Shown: piece after piece, positions 6,835 through 13,800 of the stretch
Layout: every line of letters begins with the position of its first letter
How positions within the stretch are numbered: the stretch's first letter is position 1
Assembly: GCA_002383375.1 (NCBI GenBank)
Contig: DFYR01000081.1
Span: 24,235 to 39,386 of the forward strand
DNA from: Spirochaetaceae bacterium UBA4077
GTDB lineage: Bacteria > Spirochaetota > Spirochaetia > Treponematales > Rectinemataceae
Direction of reading: 5' to 3'
Length of the DNA: 15,152 nucleotides
Translations under genes and position numbers: made by a program
The notes under the pieces: generated by a model
What the model was told of the DNA's origin: nothing
The model's input: the letters and a program-made list of their open reading frames with translations, nothing else
The model's database searches: none

Positions 6835-6872
6835 AAAAAAGAACTGTCCAGGAATTTCTTCCCGGACAGTTC
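6835..6872 (-). terminator. Intrinsic terminator of the nitroreductase gene
   Basis: On the minus strand: GAACTGTCC and GGACAGTTC (9 bp), a G-U pair, then GGAA/TTCC closed by a GAAA tetraloop (about 14 bp in all), followed by six T. It begins about 28 nt after the nitroreductase stop codon and insulates the peroxidase operon promoter. Confidence 0.92.
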
Positions 6873-6899
6873 GGTTATGCTATCGAACTTCGCGAATGC

Positions 6900-7766
6900 T
6901 TAGTATTCAGATGCGGCGGAAGTGGCGTCTTCCTCGGCTTCGGCGGCAGGTGCCGGAGCTTCAGCCTGAGGGCTGGCGGGAGTCTGGGGATCCCAGATAG
7001 CCCAGTTCTGGGGACGGGCGTGGTCGGTGACGGCGCTCACTGCGTCAACAGTCGGGTCGGGTTTGCCGATTACCACCGCTGCGATCATGATTGAGTTGCC
7101 TTCCACGGGGAACTTAGCTGGTGGATTGGGGAATCCCCAAGCTCTCATGTAGTTCTTGCCCTGGACAAACTTGCTGATGTCCCAGTTGGGGGTGTTGTAG
7201 GCGCCAAAGCCGTAGGTGACCGAGGGATCTTTGGGAGTAATGGTCGAACCCGAGGCGGAAGCGAAGTAGTGTGTCGAGTAACCCAGGGTGTGGGCGGCAA
7301 AGTTGAGGTAGCCGCAGGCCATGCCGGTGTCGAAGTAGGACATGGTGGTCTGCATGTATAGGGACTGGGCGTTGTATGGCGTTGTATGGTTAGCCGGATC
7401 GGCAGCCTGGTCGGCAAGGATGAGGATGGTTACCGTTCCTGGGGAGGTAGCACCGGGCCAGGTTTTATGGCCGATGATACCTTCCTGCTCAACAGGATCG
7501 CGCACGACGATGAAGAAATATTCGTTCCAGTTTACCGCGGTCTGGGTTTCGCAGGCGAAGCGGAGCATGTAGGCCAGCTCTTCGTCGCTGGGCGCATCGG
7601 CGGGATTCTGGGACCAAGAACCGTTGTTGACTGTTCTCATCAGAGTTTTGTTTGCTGCAGCCCACTGGTCGAGGTCCAGGGTAAATTTACCATTCTGGGA
7701 CCATGCGGGGAGCAGCATTGCGAAGCTGATCGCCATGAGTAAGAAAAAACGTACTGGTTTTCTCAT
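6900..7766 (-). CDS. Secreted nitroreductase-family protein
   Basis: A 288-residue protein with a clear signal peptide (MRKPVRFFLLMAISF, hydrophobic to LLPAWS, likely cut before QNG near residue 23) and a nitroreductase-like domain. Supporting segments are the N-terminal RTVNNGSW (Arg-rich flavin-contact region in the family), LRFACETQTAVNWNEYFFIVV, and the central helix pair with SYFDTGMACGYLNFAAHTLGY, which matches the usual alanine-rich FMN-binding helix. The last 30 residues are a low-complexity Ala/Pro/Glu tail. Most nitroreductases are cytoplasmic FMN enzymes using NAD(P)H, so an exported one needs another electron source or had flavin loaded before export; the signal lacks a twin-arginine motif. 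There is no lipobox. AAGGAG precedes the ATG, and the gene has its own promoter and terminator. Family call moderate, substrate unknown. Confidence 0.75.
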   Translation of the reverse strand: MRKPVRFFLLMAISFAMLLPAWSQNGKFTLDLDQWAAANKTLMRTVNNGSWSQNPADAPSDEELAYMLRFACETQTAVNWNEYFFIVVRDPVEQEGIIGHKTWPGATSPGTVTILILADQAADPANHTTPYNAQSLYMQTTMSYFDTGMACGYLNFAAHTLGYSTHYFASASGSTITPKDPSVTYGFGAYNTPNWDISKFVQGKNYMRAWGFPNPPAKFPVEGNSIMIAAVVIGKPDPTVDAVSAVTDHARPQNWAIWDPQTPASPQAEAPAPAAEAEEDATSAASEY

Positions 7767-7797
7767 ATAGTCGTCTCCTTATGGGTGTTGATGATTC

Positions 7798-7827
7798 ATA
7801 ATCCAAGATTATTTGAGAATTTGTCAA
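7798..7827 (-). promoter_or_regulatory. Promoter of the secreted nitroreductase gene
   Basis: On the minus strand a perfect TTGACA (7827-7822), an 18-nt spacer and GATTAT (7803-7798, 4 of 6 matches), about 30 nt upstream of the start codon. Confidence 0.5.
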
Positions 7828-8076
7828 GGTATTAGGTTAGTTTTTATCGATATTAGAATAATAATATATAGAGTAGAAATTAGTCGGGCGGCCAGAAAAA
7901 AGAAGCAAATCTTGACGTAATGTTATTTATGGCCTCTGGTTAAATCCGTTAAGAAAATCGGTTAACGCGAAAGTTGTAGAATAAGGTAAAAAATGCTTAA
8001 TTTGTGACCTGAGGCTCATTGCGTCATGCCGCAAGCATCTTGCGTCGCCGTTATACGGGAGTATAGGATTCAAACC
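7828..8076. other. AT-rich divergent intergenic region
   Basis: Between the nitroreductase promoter and the double-ACT gene I find no coding sequence. It is AT-rich, with GTTAA repeated three times (7939, 7948, 7961) and a small TTGCG/CGCAA hairpin near 8018-8035. The promoter for the plus-strand ACT gene must lie here, but no box pair stands out. Confidence 0.4.
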
Positions 8077-8604
8077 ATGGAATACGCGGTGATAACGGCC
8101 GTAGGCGCCGATAAAGTGGGAATCATGGACAGCCTCGCCGGAGCAGTGGTGGGGCTCAAGGCGAATATTGAAGAGACCAGGGCATCGATCCTCGGAGGGG
8201 AATTTGCCGTCATCATGCTCGTAAGCGGAGATGATGGATTTTCGGCAGCCCTCGGAGAAAAACTGAGCCCAGTTGCCGAAAGTCTCGGGCTTTCCATAAG
8301 TACAAAACGCACCAGCAAGCCGGGACAGCCCAAGGGACTTCCGTACTTGATCGAATCCCTGTCCCTGGATACGCCTGGCATTGTCCATGCGATCACTAAA
8401 GTGCTGAAGGACGGAAACGTCAATATCGAAGACCTGGAATCGGGAGTGCGGCCGGCGCCTCTTTCGGGTTCCCCCATGTTCGAAATGAGGATAGTGATAA
8501 CGATTGTTCCTGGCGCAGCCCTGACCAAGCTGAAGCAGACGCTGGCAGCGATAGGGGCTGAACACGATCTGGATATCGAGGTCCGTCCCCTGATCGCCGA
8601 ATAG
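8077..8604 (+). CDS. GcvR-like protein with two ACT domains
   Basis: A 175-residue protein made of two tandem ACT domains, as in GcvR, the glycine cleavage repressor partner. The first starts at VITAVGADKVGIMDSLAGAV (about 5-75), the second at LIESLSLDTPGIVHAITKVL (about 91-172). ACT domains bind amino acids such as glycine at their interfaces. There is no DNA-binding domain, so any regulation would act through a partner protein or by direct enzyme control. The start is ATG 8077 after GGAG/AGGA; the upstream in-frame extension (to 8026) looks non-coding. It converges on the UPF0210-ACT operon, whose single-ACT protein opens with the very similar VSVVGSDKVGIIARVSNF. Glycine sensing is possible because a glyoxylate/glycine aminotransferase is nearby, but this is inference. 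Confidence 0.8.
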   Translation: MEYAVITAVGADKVGIMDSLAGAVVGLKANIEETRASILGGEFAVIMLVSGDDGFSAALGEKLSPVAESLGLSISTKRTSKPGQPKGLPYLIESLSLDTPGIVHAITKVLKDGNVNIEDLESGVRPAPLSGSPMFEMRIVITIVPGAALTKLKQTLAAIGAEHDLDIEVRPLIAE

Positions 8605-8608
8605 AAAC

Positions 8609-8644
8609 AGCTCGCTGTAAAGCCAGACGGCTTTACAGCGAGCT
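8609..8644. terminator. Perfect 16-bp hairpin after the double-ACT gene
   Basis: AGCTCGCTGTAAAGCC (8609-8624) pairs with GGCTTTACAGCGAGCT (8629-8644) around the loop AGAC. It begins 4 nt after the stop codon. There is no long T-run, so it may be a transcript-end stabiliser or a weak terminator. Confidence 0.6.
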
Positions 8645-8657
8645 TCCGATAAAAATG

Positions 8658-8706
8658 GCAGAATCCCCCGAGTCCACGTTAAAAGCGCAGGCCTGGGGGA
8701 TTCTGC
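8658..8706. repeat. Second hairpin, 12-bp stem
   Basis: GCAGAATCCCCC (8658-8669) pairs perfectly with GGGGGATTCTGC (8695-8706) over a 25-nt loop. It is followed by four A on the plus strand and lies between the two terminator-like hairpins of the convergent genes. Confidence 0.5.
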
Positions 8707-8708
8707 AA

Positions 8709-8746
8709 AACGAAGGGGAAGCGTTGACAAACGCTTCCCCTTCGTT
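8709..8746 (-). terminator. Perfect 17-bp hairpin abutting the UPF0210 stop codon
   Basis: AACGAAGGGGAAGCGTT (8709-8725) pairs with AACGCTTCCCCTTCGTT (8730-8746) around GACA. On the minus strand it directly follows the UPF0210 stop and is followed by a short T-run (TTTT including the stem end). Probably the terminator of the minus-strand operon. Confidence 0.6.
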
Positions 8747-10107
8747 CAGTTTCTAAAACTGTGGATCGGCGCGGGGATTCGCCCGCCCCGGGCTATGAAG
8801 GTTTCGCTGGAAAAATCATGTACTCCAATTATGGGCGCTCCGCCCAATAAGCCTCCAAACTGAGCCCAGTCGCCTGCCTTCTTGCCCGGCACGGGGATTA
8901 TCCTCACCGCGGTGGTCTTGTTGTTCACCATGCCGATGGCCATTTCGTCGGCTATGATGGCTGCAATTGTGGATGCCCTGGTATCGCCGGGAATGGCGAC
9001 CATGTCCAAGCCTACGGAGCAGACGCAAGTCATGGCTTCTAGTTTATCAATACTCAGCGAGCCGGCGCGCACCGCGGCGACCATGCCTTCGTCCTCGGAT
9101 ACGGGAATGAAGGCGCCCGACAGGCCGCCTACGCTAGTGGAGGCCATGACGCCCCCCTTTTTAACCATGTCGGTGAGCATGGCAAGGGCGGCCGTGGAGC
9201 CGTGGGTGCCTGTGGACTCTAGACCCATTTCCTCCAGGATCCGGGCTACCGAATCGCCAACTTCGGGTGTTGGAGCCAGAGAAAGGTCGAGAATGCCGAA
9301 GGGCACGCCCAATCTGCGGGCGGCTTCCGAACCCACCAATTGTCCCATCCGGGTGATCTTGAAGGCTGTCTTCTTGATTGTGTCGGCTAGGATGTCGAAG
9401 CTGGCTCCTCTACAGGATTCTATCGCTGCCTTAATGACACCGGGGCCGGAGACGCCCACGTTGAGACAGGAATCGCCCTCGCCGGGGCCGTGGAAGGCGC
9501 CGGCCATGAAGGGATTGTCCTCTGGAGCGTTGCAGAAGACGACGAACTTGGCGCAGGCTAGGCCGTCGCGATCGGCGCTCAAAGAGGCGGCTTCCTTGAT
9601 GATCCTGCCCATTTCCTTAACCGCGTCCATGTTGATGCCGCTCTTGGTGCTAGCCACGTTTACCGAAGCACAGACCCGGTCGGTGCCGGCTAGAGCTCGG
9701 GGAATGGAATCGATGAGTCGGCGGTCACCGGGAGCTATGCCCTTTTGCACCAAGGCGGAGAAGCCGCCAATAAAATCGATGCCCAGTTCCTTGGCCACTT
9801 CGTCGAGGGTTTTAGCCCAAGGGGAGTAGTCAGTTTCGTCCGAGGCGGCGGCTACAAGGGCGATGGGCGTAACCGACACCCGCTTGTTGATGATGGGAAT
9901 GCCATACTCGGTCTCGATTTCCTCACCCACCCTGACAAGGGGGCCTGCGATGCGTAAAAGCTTGTCTCTGATCCGCCGCCGGGATTCGGATCCGGAGGCC
10001 GAGGCGCAGTCAAGGAGTGAGACACCAAGGGTGATAGCCCTGATATCCAGTTTCTGCCGGAGGAACATGTCCACCGTTTCTTTGATCTCGAAGGGAGTAT
10101 AGAGCAT
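8746..10107 (-). CDS. UPF0210 (DUF711) family protein
   Basis: A 453-residue protein, the normal length for UPF0210. The start is the ATG at 10107 (MLYTPFEIKETVDMF) preceded by AGGA; the long upstream open frame only overlaps the ACT gene. Typical conserved stretches are DIRAITLGVSLLDC, RVSVTPIALVAAASD, GINMDAVKEMG, GSTAALAMLTDMVKKGG, GLSGAFIPVSEDEGM, a CVCSVGLDMVAIPGDT segment and an AIGMVNNKTTAVRIIPVPGK segment. The family has a known structure in the pyruvate-formate-lyase-like fold class but no established reaction. It almost always follows a small ACT protein, as here (11 nt gap), suggesting amino-acid control of its activity. It is presumably cytoplasmic. Confidence 0.9.
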   Translation of the reverse strand: MLYTPFEIKETVDMFLRQKLDIRAITLGVSLLDCASASGSESRRRIRDKLLRIAGPLVRVGEEIETEYGIPIINKRVSVTPIALVAAASDETDYSPWAKTLDEVAKELGIDFIGGFSALVQKGIAPGDRRLIDSIPRALAGTDRVCASVNVASTKSGINMDAVKEMGRIIKEAASLSADRDGLACAKFVVFCNAPEDNPFMAGAFHGPGEGDSCLNVGVSGPGVIKAAIESCRGASFDILADTIKKTAFKITRMGQLVGSEAARRLGVPFGILDLSLAPTPEVGDSVARILEEMGLESTGTHGSTAALAMLTDMVKKGGVMASTSVGGLSGAFIPVSEDEGMVAAVRAGSLSIDKLEAMTCVCSVGLDMVAIPGDTRASTIAAIIADEMAIGMVNNKTTAVRIIPVPGKKAGDWAQFGGLLGGAPIIGVHDFSSETFIARGGRIPAPIHSFRN

Positions 10108-10118
10108 GGCTGGCTGTC

Positions 10119-10388
10119 CTAGATGCGGTGCATGGCGCCGAAAACCCGCTCGTGCATCATAGCAATGGAGACGCCGAGGCTTTCTCCCAGGGTTTCTAGT
10201 TCGGCCTTGAGCGGGCCGATCTGGGCGCTGCTCTTGGACAGGTCCACCATCATCATCATGACGAAATTGCCTTCCAGGACGGTTTGGCTTATGTCGTCGA
10301 TGTTGATGCCCCTGTCGGCCAGAAAGTTGCTCACCCTGGCTATTATGCCTACTTTGTCGCTTCCCACGACGCTGACGATAGCTTTCAT
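10119..10388 (-). CDS. UPF0237 single-ACT-domain protein
   Basis: An 89-residue protein that is one ACT domain: KAIVSVVGSDKVGIIARVSNF, ADRGINIDDISQTVLEGNFVM, then LSKSSAQIGPLKAELETLGESLGV. ACT domains bind amino acids as dimers. AGGAG lies 7 nt before the ATG. It is the first gene of the two-gene operon with UPF0210, an arrangement conserved across anaerobes and streptococci. It shares its N-terminal motif with the double-ACT protein encoded convergently about 1.5 kb away. No catalytic residues are expected; its role is probably regulatory. Confidence 0.9.
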   Translation of the reverse strand: MKAIVSVVGSDKVGIIARVSNFLADRGINIDDISQTVLEGNFVMMMMVDLSKSSAQIGPLKAELETLGESLGVSIAMMHERVFGAMHRI

Positions 10389-10406
10389 ATGAATCTCCTA
10401 TGGTAT

Positions 10407-10445
10407 AAAAACCCAACCTCAGGGAAAATGTAGACGTGAAGTTGG
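10407..10445 (-). terminator. Terminator-like hairpin in the leader of the ACT-UPF0210 operon
   Basis: On the minus strand CCAACTTC (10445-10438) pairs with GAGGTTGG (10420-10413) with one G-U pair and a 17-nt loop, followed by G and five T (10411-10407), ending about 20 nt before the ACT start codon. It could be an attenuator. It is short, and chance is possible. Confidence 0.35.
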
Positions 10446-10565
10446 AAACACACTCGCTAATCGTTCGAGCATGTCAGCGAGTAAAACTGTATTTTAGTAA
10501 GCTTCAAGATGCTAGTCACTGGGGAAGCGGTTATTATATTAAAATACTACCATACAAGAATCCTG

Positions 10566-10574
10566 TGCTATACT
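10566..10574 (+). promoter_or_regulatory. Extended -10 promoter of the lipoprotein gene
   Basis: TGC-TATACT (10566-10574) has an extended -10 and five of six consensus matches; no good -35 is seen. It lies 22 nt upstream of the AGGAGG ribosome binding site. Confidence 0.4.
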
Positions 10575-10607
10575 CTTTTTGTGATCTTCATCTACAGGAG
10601 GATCCGT

Positions 10608-11348
10608 ATGCGTAGGCAAACCGCTTTTTCCTTTTCCTTGGTGGCGCTTCTGTGCGCTGTCGTTTTAGGCTCTTGCGGGCTATGGAATACCCTCTTTCCC
10701 ACCACATACACCATGCTAGGAGCGGTGCTGAACGAATCATTGAATGAAGGTTTTGCAGCCAAGAAAAACAAGGCTGCGGATTCATCTTCATCCAAGGGAG
10801 CCCCGGCGGAATATGAGACAATCGAAACAGGTTTTTATCTCAAGGTGGGAGATCCGGCAGCGGCTTATAGCACGGTATCGAAATGGGATACCGCCAGCAA
10901 CCAGTTCGTAGCTCAGACGTCGGTGCTGCCCCCTGAAAAGGATGATCCGAATGGTCCCGGTCTTTGGCAAATTATCATGGATATCGACTGTGTCGTGGAC
11001 AGCCTTTTTGAGGGCTACTCGGCCAGGGGCTGGGATTTCGACGGAGGACTTACCGAGAGCTTTGATGCTGTTTTCACCTATGAGCTGGATATACCGGGGT
11101 CTCAGGATGGAGTTGCCACATCGACGCTAAAAAGCGCGATCACTAACCTGACTCTTGAAGGAACGATTGAACTGACCGGTAAAGAAACAGGAAGCCTTGT
11201 TTTTACTGATATGAAGTTCAAGGTTGAAGAATACGAGGGGAAGGAGCCTTTCTGTGACTATGTCTCGGGGACGGCTACACTTGACGGACGTAATGTAAGC
11301 GATGAAATCATCGATCTTATGGAAGAGGATATGGAGTTAGGGGGCTGA
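10608..11348 (+). CDS. Putative lipoprotein of unknown function
   Basis: A 246-residue protein with a lipoprotein signal peptide: MRRQTAFSFSLVALLCAVVL then the lipobox L-G-S-C with the acylated cysteine at 23. The start is ATG 10608, 6 nt behind AGGAGG; the upstream in-frame codons are ignored. After a Lys/Ser/Ala-rich linker (about 45-65), the mature part is acidic and appears mostly beta-strand: repeated Thr/Gly-rich segments such as SAITNLTLEGTIELTG and TGSLVFTDMKFKVEEYEG. I recognise no family. It is monocistronic, with an extended -10 promoter in front and a weak terminator behind. It should be anchored to the inner or outer membrane, but its role is unknown. Confidence 0.75.
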   Translation: MRRQTAFSFSLVALLCAVVLGSCGLWNTLFPTTYTMLGAVLNESLNEGFAAKKNKAADSSSSKGAPAEYETIETGFYLKVGDPAAAYSTVSKWDTASNQFVAQTSVLPPEKDDPNGPGLWQIIMDIDCVVDSLFEGYSARGWDFDGGLTESFDAVFTYELDIPGSQDGVATSTLKSAITNLTLEGTIELTGKETGSLVFTDMKFKVEEYEGKEPFCDYVSGTATLDGRNVSDEIIDLMEEDMELGG

Positions 11349-11406
11349 TTGCTCAGATTTTTGAGTTAGTAGAATCAACTGGACGGTTTTATAATTGCAG
11401 GCTTAG

Positions 11407-11441
11407 AATTGGCTCTGTTCATTCCTGTTCTAGCCAATTTT
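11407..11441 (+). terminator. Possible terminator after the lipoprotein gene
   Basis: AATTGGCT (11407-11414) pairs with AGCCAATT (11432-11439) over a 17-nt loop, with the stem end merging into a short T-run. It is AT-rich at the base and therefore weak. Confidence 0.4.
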
Positions 11442-11522
11442 GAAGTCGGTTAACGTTTAAAAAACTTTGTTCAGTAGTGAGAAATCCAAGGCTGAGTACG
11501 CCGCGGGCGAAAGGAGTACGTT

Positions 11523-12689
11523 ATGAGAGGCAAACGCATTTTAATGATTCCCGGTCCTATCGAGTTCACCGACGAGGTTTTGGTTGAGATGGGTAAGGCT
11601 ACCTTGAGCCATGTGGACCAGCGGTTTATCGAGGAGTTCGGCCAGGCGCTGGAGAAGATGCGCAAGGTGTGGCTGGCTCCTGGAGCCCAGCCTTTTATTG
11701 TGGCAGGGAGCGGCACCTTGGCTATGGAGTTGGCGGTGGCCAACCTGGTGGAGCCGGGGGACAATGCCTTAGTGGTGAACGCCGGCTATTTCAGCGATCG
11801 TATGGTGGAGATCCTCAAGGTTCACGGGGCTGAGGTTGATATCGCACCCAGCGCGCTGGGGGACGTGCCAGGTATCGATGTTGTGCGGGCGGCGCTTAAG
11901 GCCAAGAAATATAAACTGATGTGCATCACCCATGTGGATACGAGCACCGGTATACGCTCCCAGGTAAAAGAATTGGCCGCGGCGGCCAGGAGCGAGGGGG
12001 TCTTGTCGGTGGTGGATGGGGTCTGTGCGGTGGCGGGAGAGGAACTGCGACAGGACGACTGGAGTGTGGATGTGGCGCTCACCGCTTCGCAGAAGGCTGT
12101 CGGTGTCCCGCCTGGACTGGCTCTGCTTGTGGCAGGTCCCCGGGCATTAGGCGCTTTTACCGCCCGCAAGAGCCCTGTTCGATCGTATTACTGCGATTGG
12201 GGCAAGTGGCTGCCGGTTATGGAAGCCTACGAAGCCAGGAAGTCTGCGTATTTCGGCACACCGGCGGTAAACCTTGTGCGCGCTCTCAATGTGAGCTTGG
12301 GCCAGATTCTCGAGGAGGGCATGGATGCCCGCTTCAAACGACACGAGTTGGGTGCGATGGCGATGAGGGCTGGGCTCAAGGCTATGGGTTTGAGTTTTGT
12401 CCCTGCGAGAGAGGAGCTTTGTGCCTCGACCTTGACCGCGCCCTGGTATCCAGAGAGCGTGGATGGGGCGGTGCTGGGCAGGATCGCCGCAGAAGGTGTC
12501 GTGCTGGCCGGCGGTCTGCACCCCGAGATCAAGGCAAAATATTTTAGAATAGGGCACATGGGGGCCAGCGGGGCTGCCGAGATTCTGGCCACACTTGGAG
12601 CGATAGAGCGGGGATTCGCCGCTTCCGGCTATCATTTCAAGCCGGGTGCGGCTGTTGCCGCCGCTCAGGCAGTGCTGGTCAAGGGTTGA
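11523..12689 (+). CDS. Alanine-glyoxylate / serine-pyruvate aminotransferase (AGXT/AGX1-like)
   Basis: A 388-residue fold-type I PLP enzyme of aminotransferase class V. It transfers the amino group of alanine or serine to glyoxylate or pyruvate. The sequence closely follows the AGX1/AGXT pattern: MIPGPIEFTDEVL (8-20), SHVDQRFIEEFG, VAGSGTLAMELA (60-71), VNAGYFSDR, CITHVDTSTGI, SVVDGVCAVAGEE with Asp165 under the PLP ring, TASQKAVGVPPGL with the Schiff-base Lys191, then YYCDWGKWLPVMEAYEARKSAYFGTPAVNLV. Homologues include the ureidoglycine-glyoxylate (PucG) and 2-aminoethylphosphonate transaminases, but the substrate-loop segment after Lys191 is closest to AGX1. AAAGGAG precedes the ATG. Its stop is 1 nt before the next gene, so they are translated together. 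Confidence 0.9.
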   Translation: MRGKRILMIPGPIEFTDEVLVEMGKATLSHVDQRFIEEFGQALEKMRKVWLAPGAQPFIVAGSGTLAMELAVANLVEPGDNALVVNAGYFSDRMVEILKVHGAEVDIAPSALGDVPGIDVVRAALKAKKYKLMCITHVDTSTGIRSQVKELAAAARSEGVLSVVDGVCAVAGEELRQDDWSVDVALTASQKAVGVPPGLALLVAGPRALGAFTARKSPVRSYYCDWGKWLPVMEAYEARKSAYFGTPAVNLVRALNVSLGQILEEGMDARFKRHELGAMAMRAGLKAMGLSFVPAREELCASTLTAPWYPESVDGAVLGRIAAEGVVLAGGLHPEIKAKYFRIGHMGASGAAEILATLGAIERGFAASGYHFKPGAAVAAAQAVLVKG

Positions 12690-12690
12690 T

Positions 12691-13692
12691 ATGAGGATTC
12701 CGGCAGCTGAGATAGAGATCAGGCTGGAGAAAATACTTGCCGATAGGGGTTGCCCGGCGGCTCACGCAGCCAAGGTAGCCAAGGAGATGACCCGCAATTC
12801 CCTGGAAGGCACCTACTCCCACGGGATCAACCGCTTTCCTCGGCTTGTGGCGCAAATCGATGAGGGGTTCGTGGACATGGGCGCCGAACCGGTGCAAGTG
12901 CAGGGGTTCGGCGCGCTGGAGAATTACGATGGCCGCCAGGGGCTGGGCATCGTGAACGCCTGGATCTGCATGGAGCGGGCTATCGAGCTGGCTTCGGTGC
13001 ATGGCATAGGCTATGTAGCCTTGAGAAACACGAATCACTGGCTGCGGGCTGCCACGTATGGCTACCAGGCCTGCGCCCGGGGGATGGCTGGCATCTGCTT
13101 TAGCAATACCTATACGAACATGCCAGCCTGGGGCGCCAAGGACGTGCGGCTGGGCAACAATCCCTTGGTCTTCGCCTTTCCGTATAAAGACGGGGACATC
13201 CTGGTGGACATGGCTATGTCCCAGTACTCCTATGGGTCATTAGAGGTGGCTGTCCTCGAGGGTAAGCGCATGCCCACTGCCGCCGGTTTCGATGCCCAGG
13301 GTAATCTCACCGACGATCCTCGGGCTGTTCTTGAGTCAAAGCGACTGCTTCCCGCAGGGTTTTGGAAGGGTGCAGCCCTTTCCTTCGGCTTAGATATCTT
13401 TGCTGCGGGAATTTCCCTGGGGGAGACAGTGCAGGCGATCGGCAAGAAGGGGGGAGAGGAGCGCGACCTTAGCCAAGCCTTTATTGCGATCAACTTTCAG
13501 GCGGTGGCACCGGGTGAAAAGGTCGAAGTCATCGTGCGTGGCGCGGTGGAGGATCTTTTAGCGTCCGCTCCCGACGGGGGCTCTGACCCCGTGGTCTATC
13601 CTGGCCAGCGCATGCACGCAACCAGGGATGAAAACCTGGCCAAGGGCATTCCTGTGGACGAGCGGGTATGGAAGGAGATCCTAGCCCTGTAG
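12691..13692 (+). CDS. YiaK-like NAD(P)H-dependent 2-oxoacid (2,3-diketo-L-gulonate) reductase
   Basis: A 333-residue member of the LDH2/MDH2 oxidoreductase family. It closely tracks E. coli YiaK: TYSHGINRFPR with the catalytic His44 in the same position, GIGYVALRNTNHWLRAATYGYQA, WGAKDVRLGNNPLVFAFP, DMAMSQYSYGSLEV, AGFDAQGNLT, LPAGFWKGAALSFGLDI and SQAFIAINF. YiaK reduces 2,3-diketo-L-gulonate with NADH; relatives act on ureidoglycolate (AllD), malate, lactate or sulfolactate. The start is ATG 12691, one nt after the aminotransferase stop; the in-frame codons upstream overlap that gene. Coupling to an aminotransferase suggests it reduces the 2-oxoacid formed there (for example hydroxypyruvate), which is inference. 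No sugar-acid genes are adjacent. It ends with TAG. Confidence 0.88.
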   Translation: MRIPAAEIEIRLEKILADRGCPAAHAAKVAKEMTRNSLEGTYSHGINRFPRLVAQIDEGFVDMGAEPVQVQGFGALENYDGRQGLGIVNAWICMERAIELASVHGIGYVALRNTNHWLRAATYGYQACARGMAGICFSNTYTNMPAWGAKDVRLGNNPLVFAFPYKDGDILVDMAMSQYSYGSLEVAVLEGKRMPTAAGFDAQGNLTDDPRAVLESKRLLPAGFWKGAALSFGLDIFAAGISLGETVQAIGKKGGEERDLSQAFIAINFQAVAPGEKVEVIVRGAVEDLLASAPDGGSDPVVYPGQRMHATRDENLAKGIPVDERVWKEILAL

Positions 13693-13734
13693 TGTTGAAG
13701 CGGCGTAAACAGCGGCCTGAAACCGGCGCCGCGA

Positions 13735-13776
13735 CTCTGGCGTTAAAGCTCTGGTGTCAAAGCTCTGGCGTCGGGC
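13735..13776. repeat. 14-bp tandem repeat, three units
   Basis: Three adjoining units CTCTGGCGTTAAAG, CTCTGGTGTCAAAG and CTCTGGCGTCGGGC in the 108-nt gap between the reductase and hydrolase B genes. The first two differ at two positions; the third matches through CTCTGGCGTC. Confidence 0.7.
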
Positions 13777-13800
13777 TGCGGTGCAGGCTAGTATCGTTCC

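Noticed and set aside
8018..8035. TTGCG/CGCAA hairpin as a riboswitch before the double-ACT gene
   Set aside because: A single 5-bp stem; no glycine or other riboswitch consensus seen.
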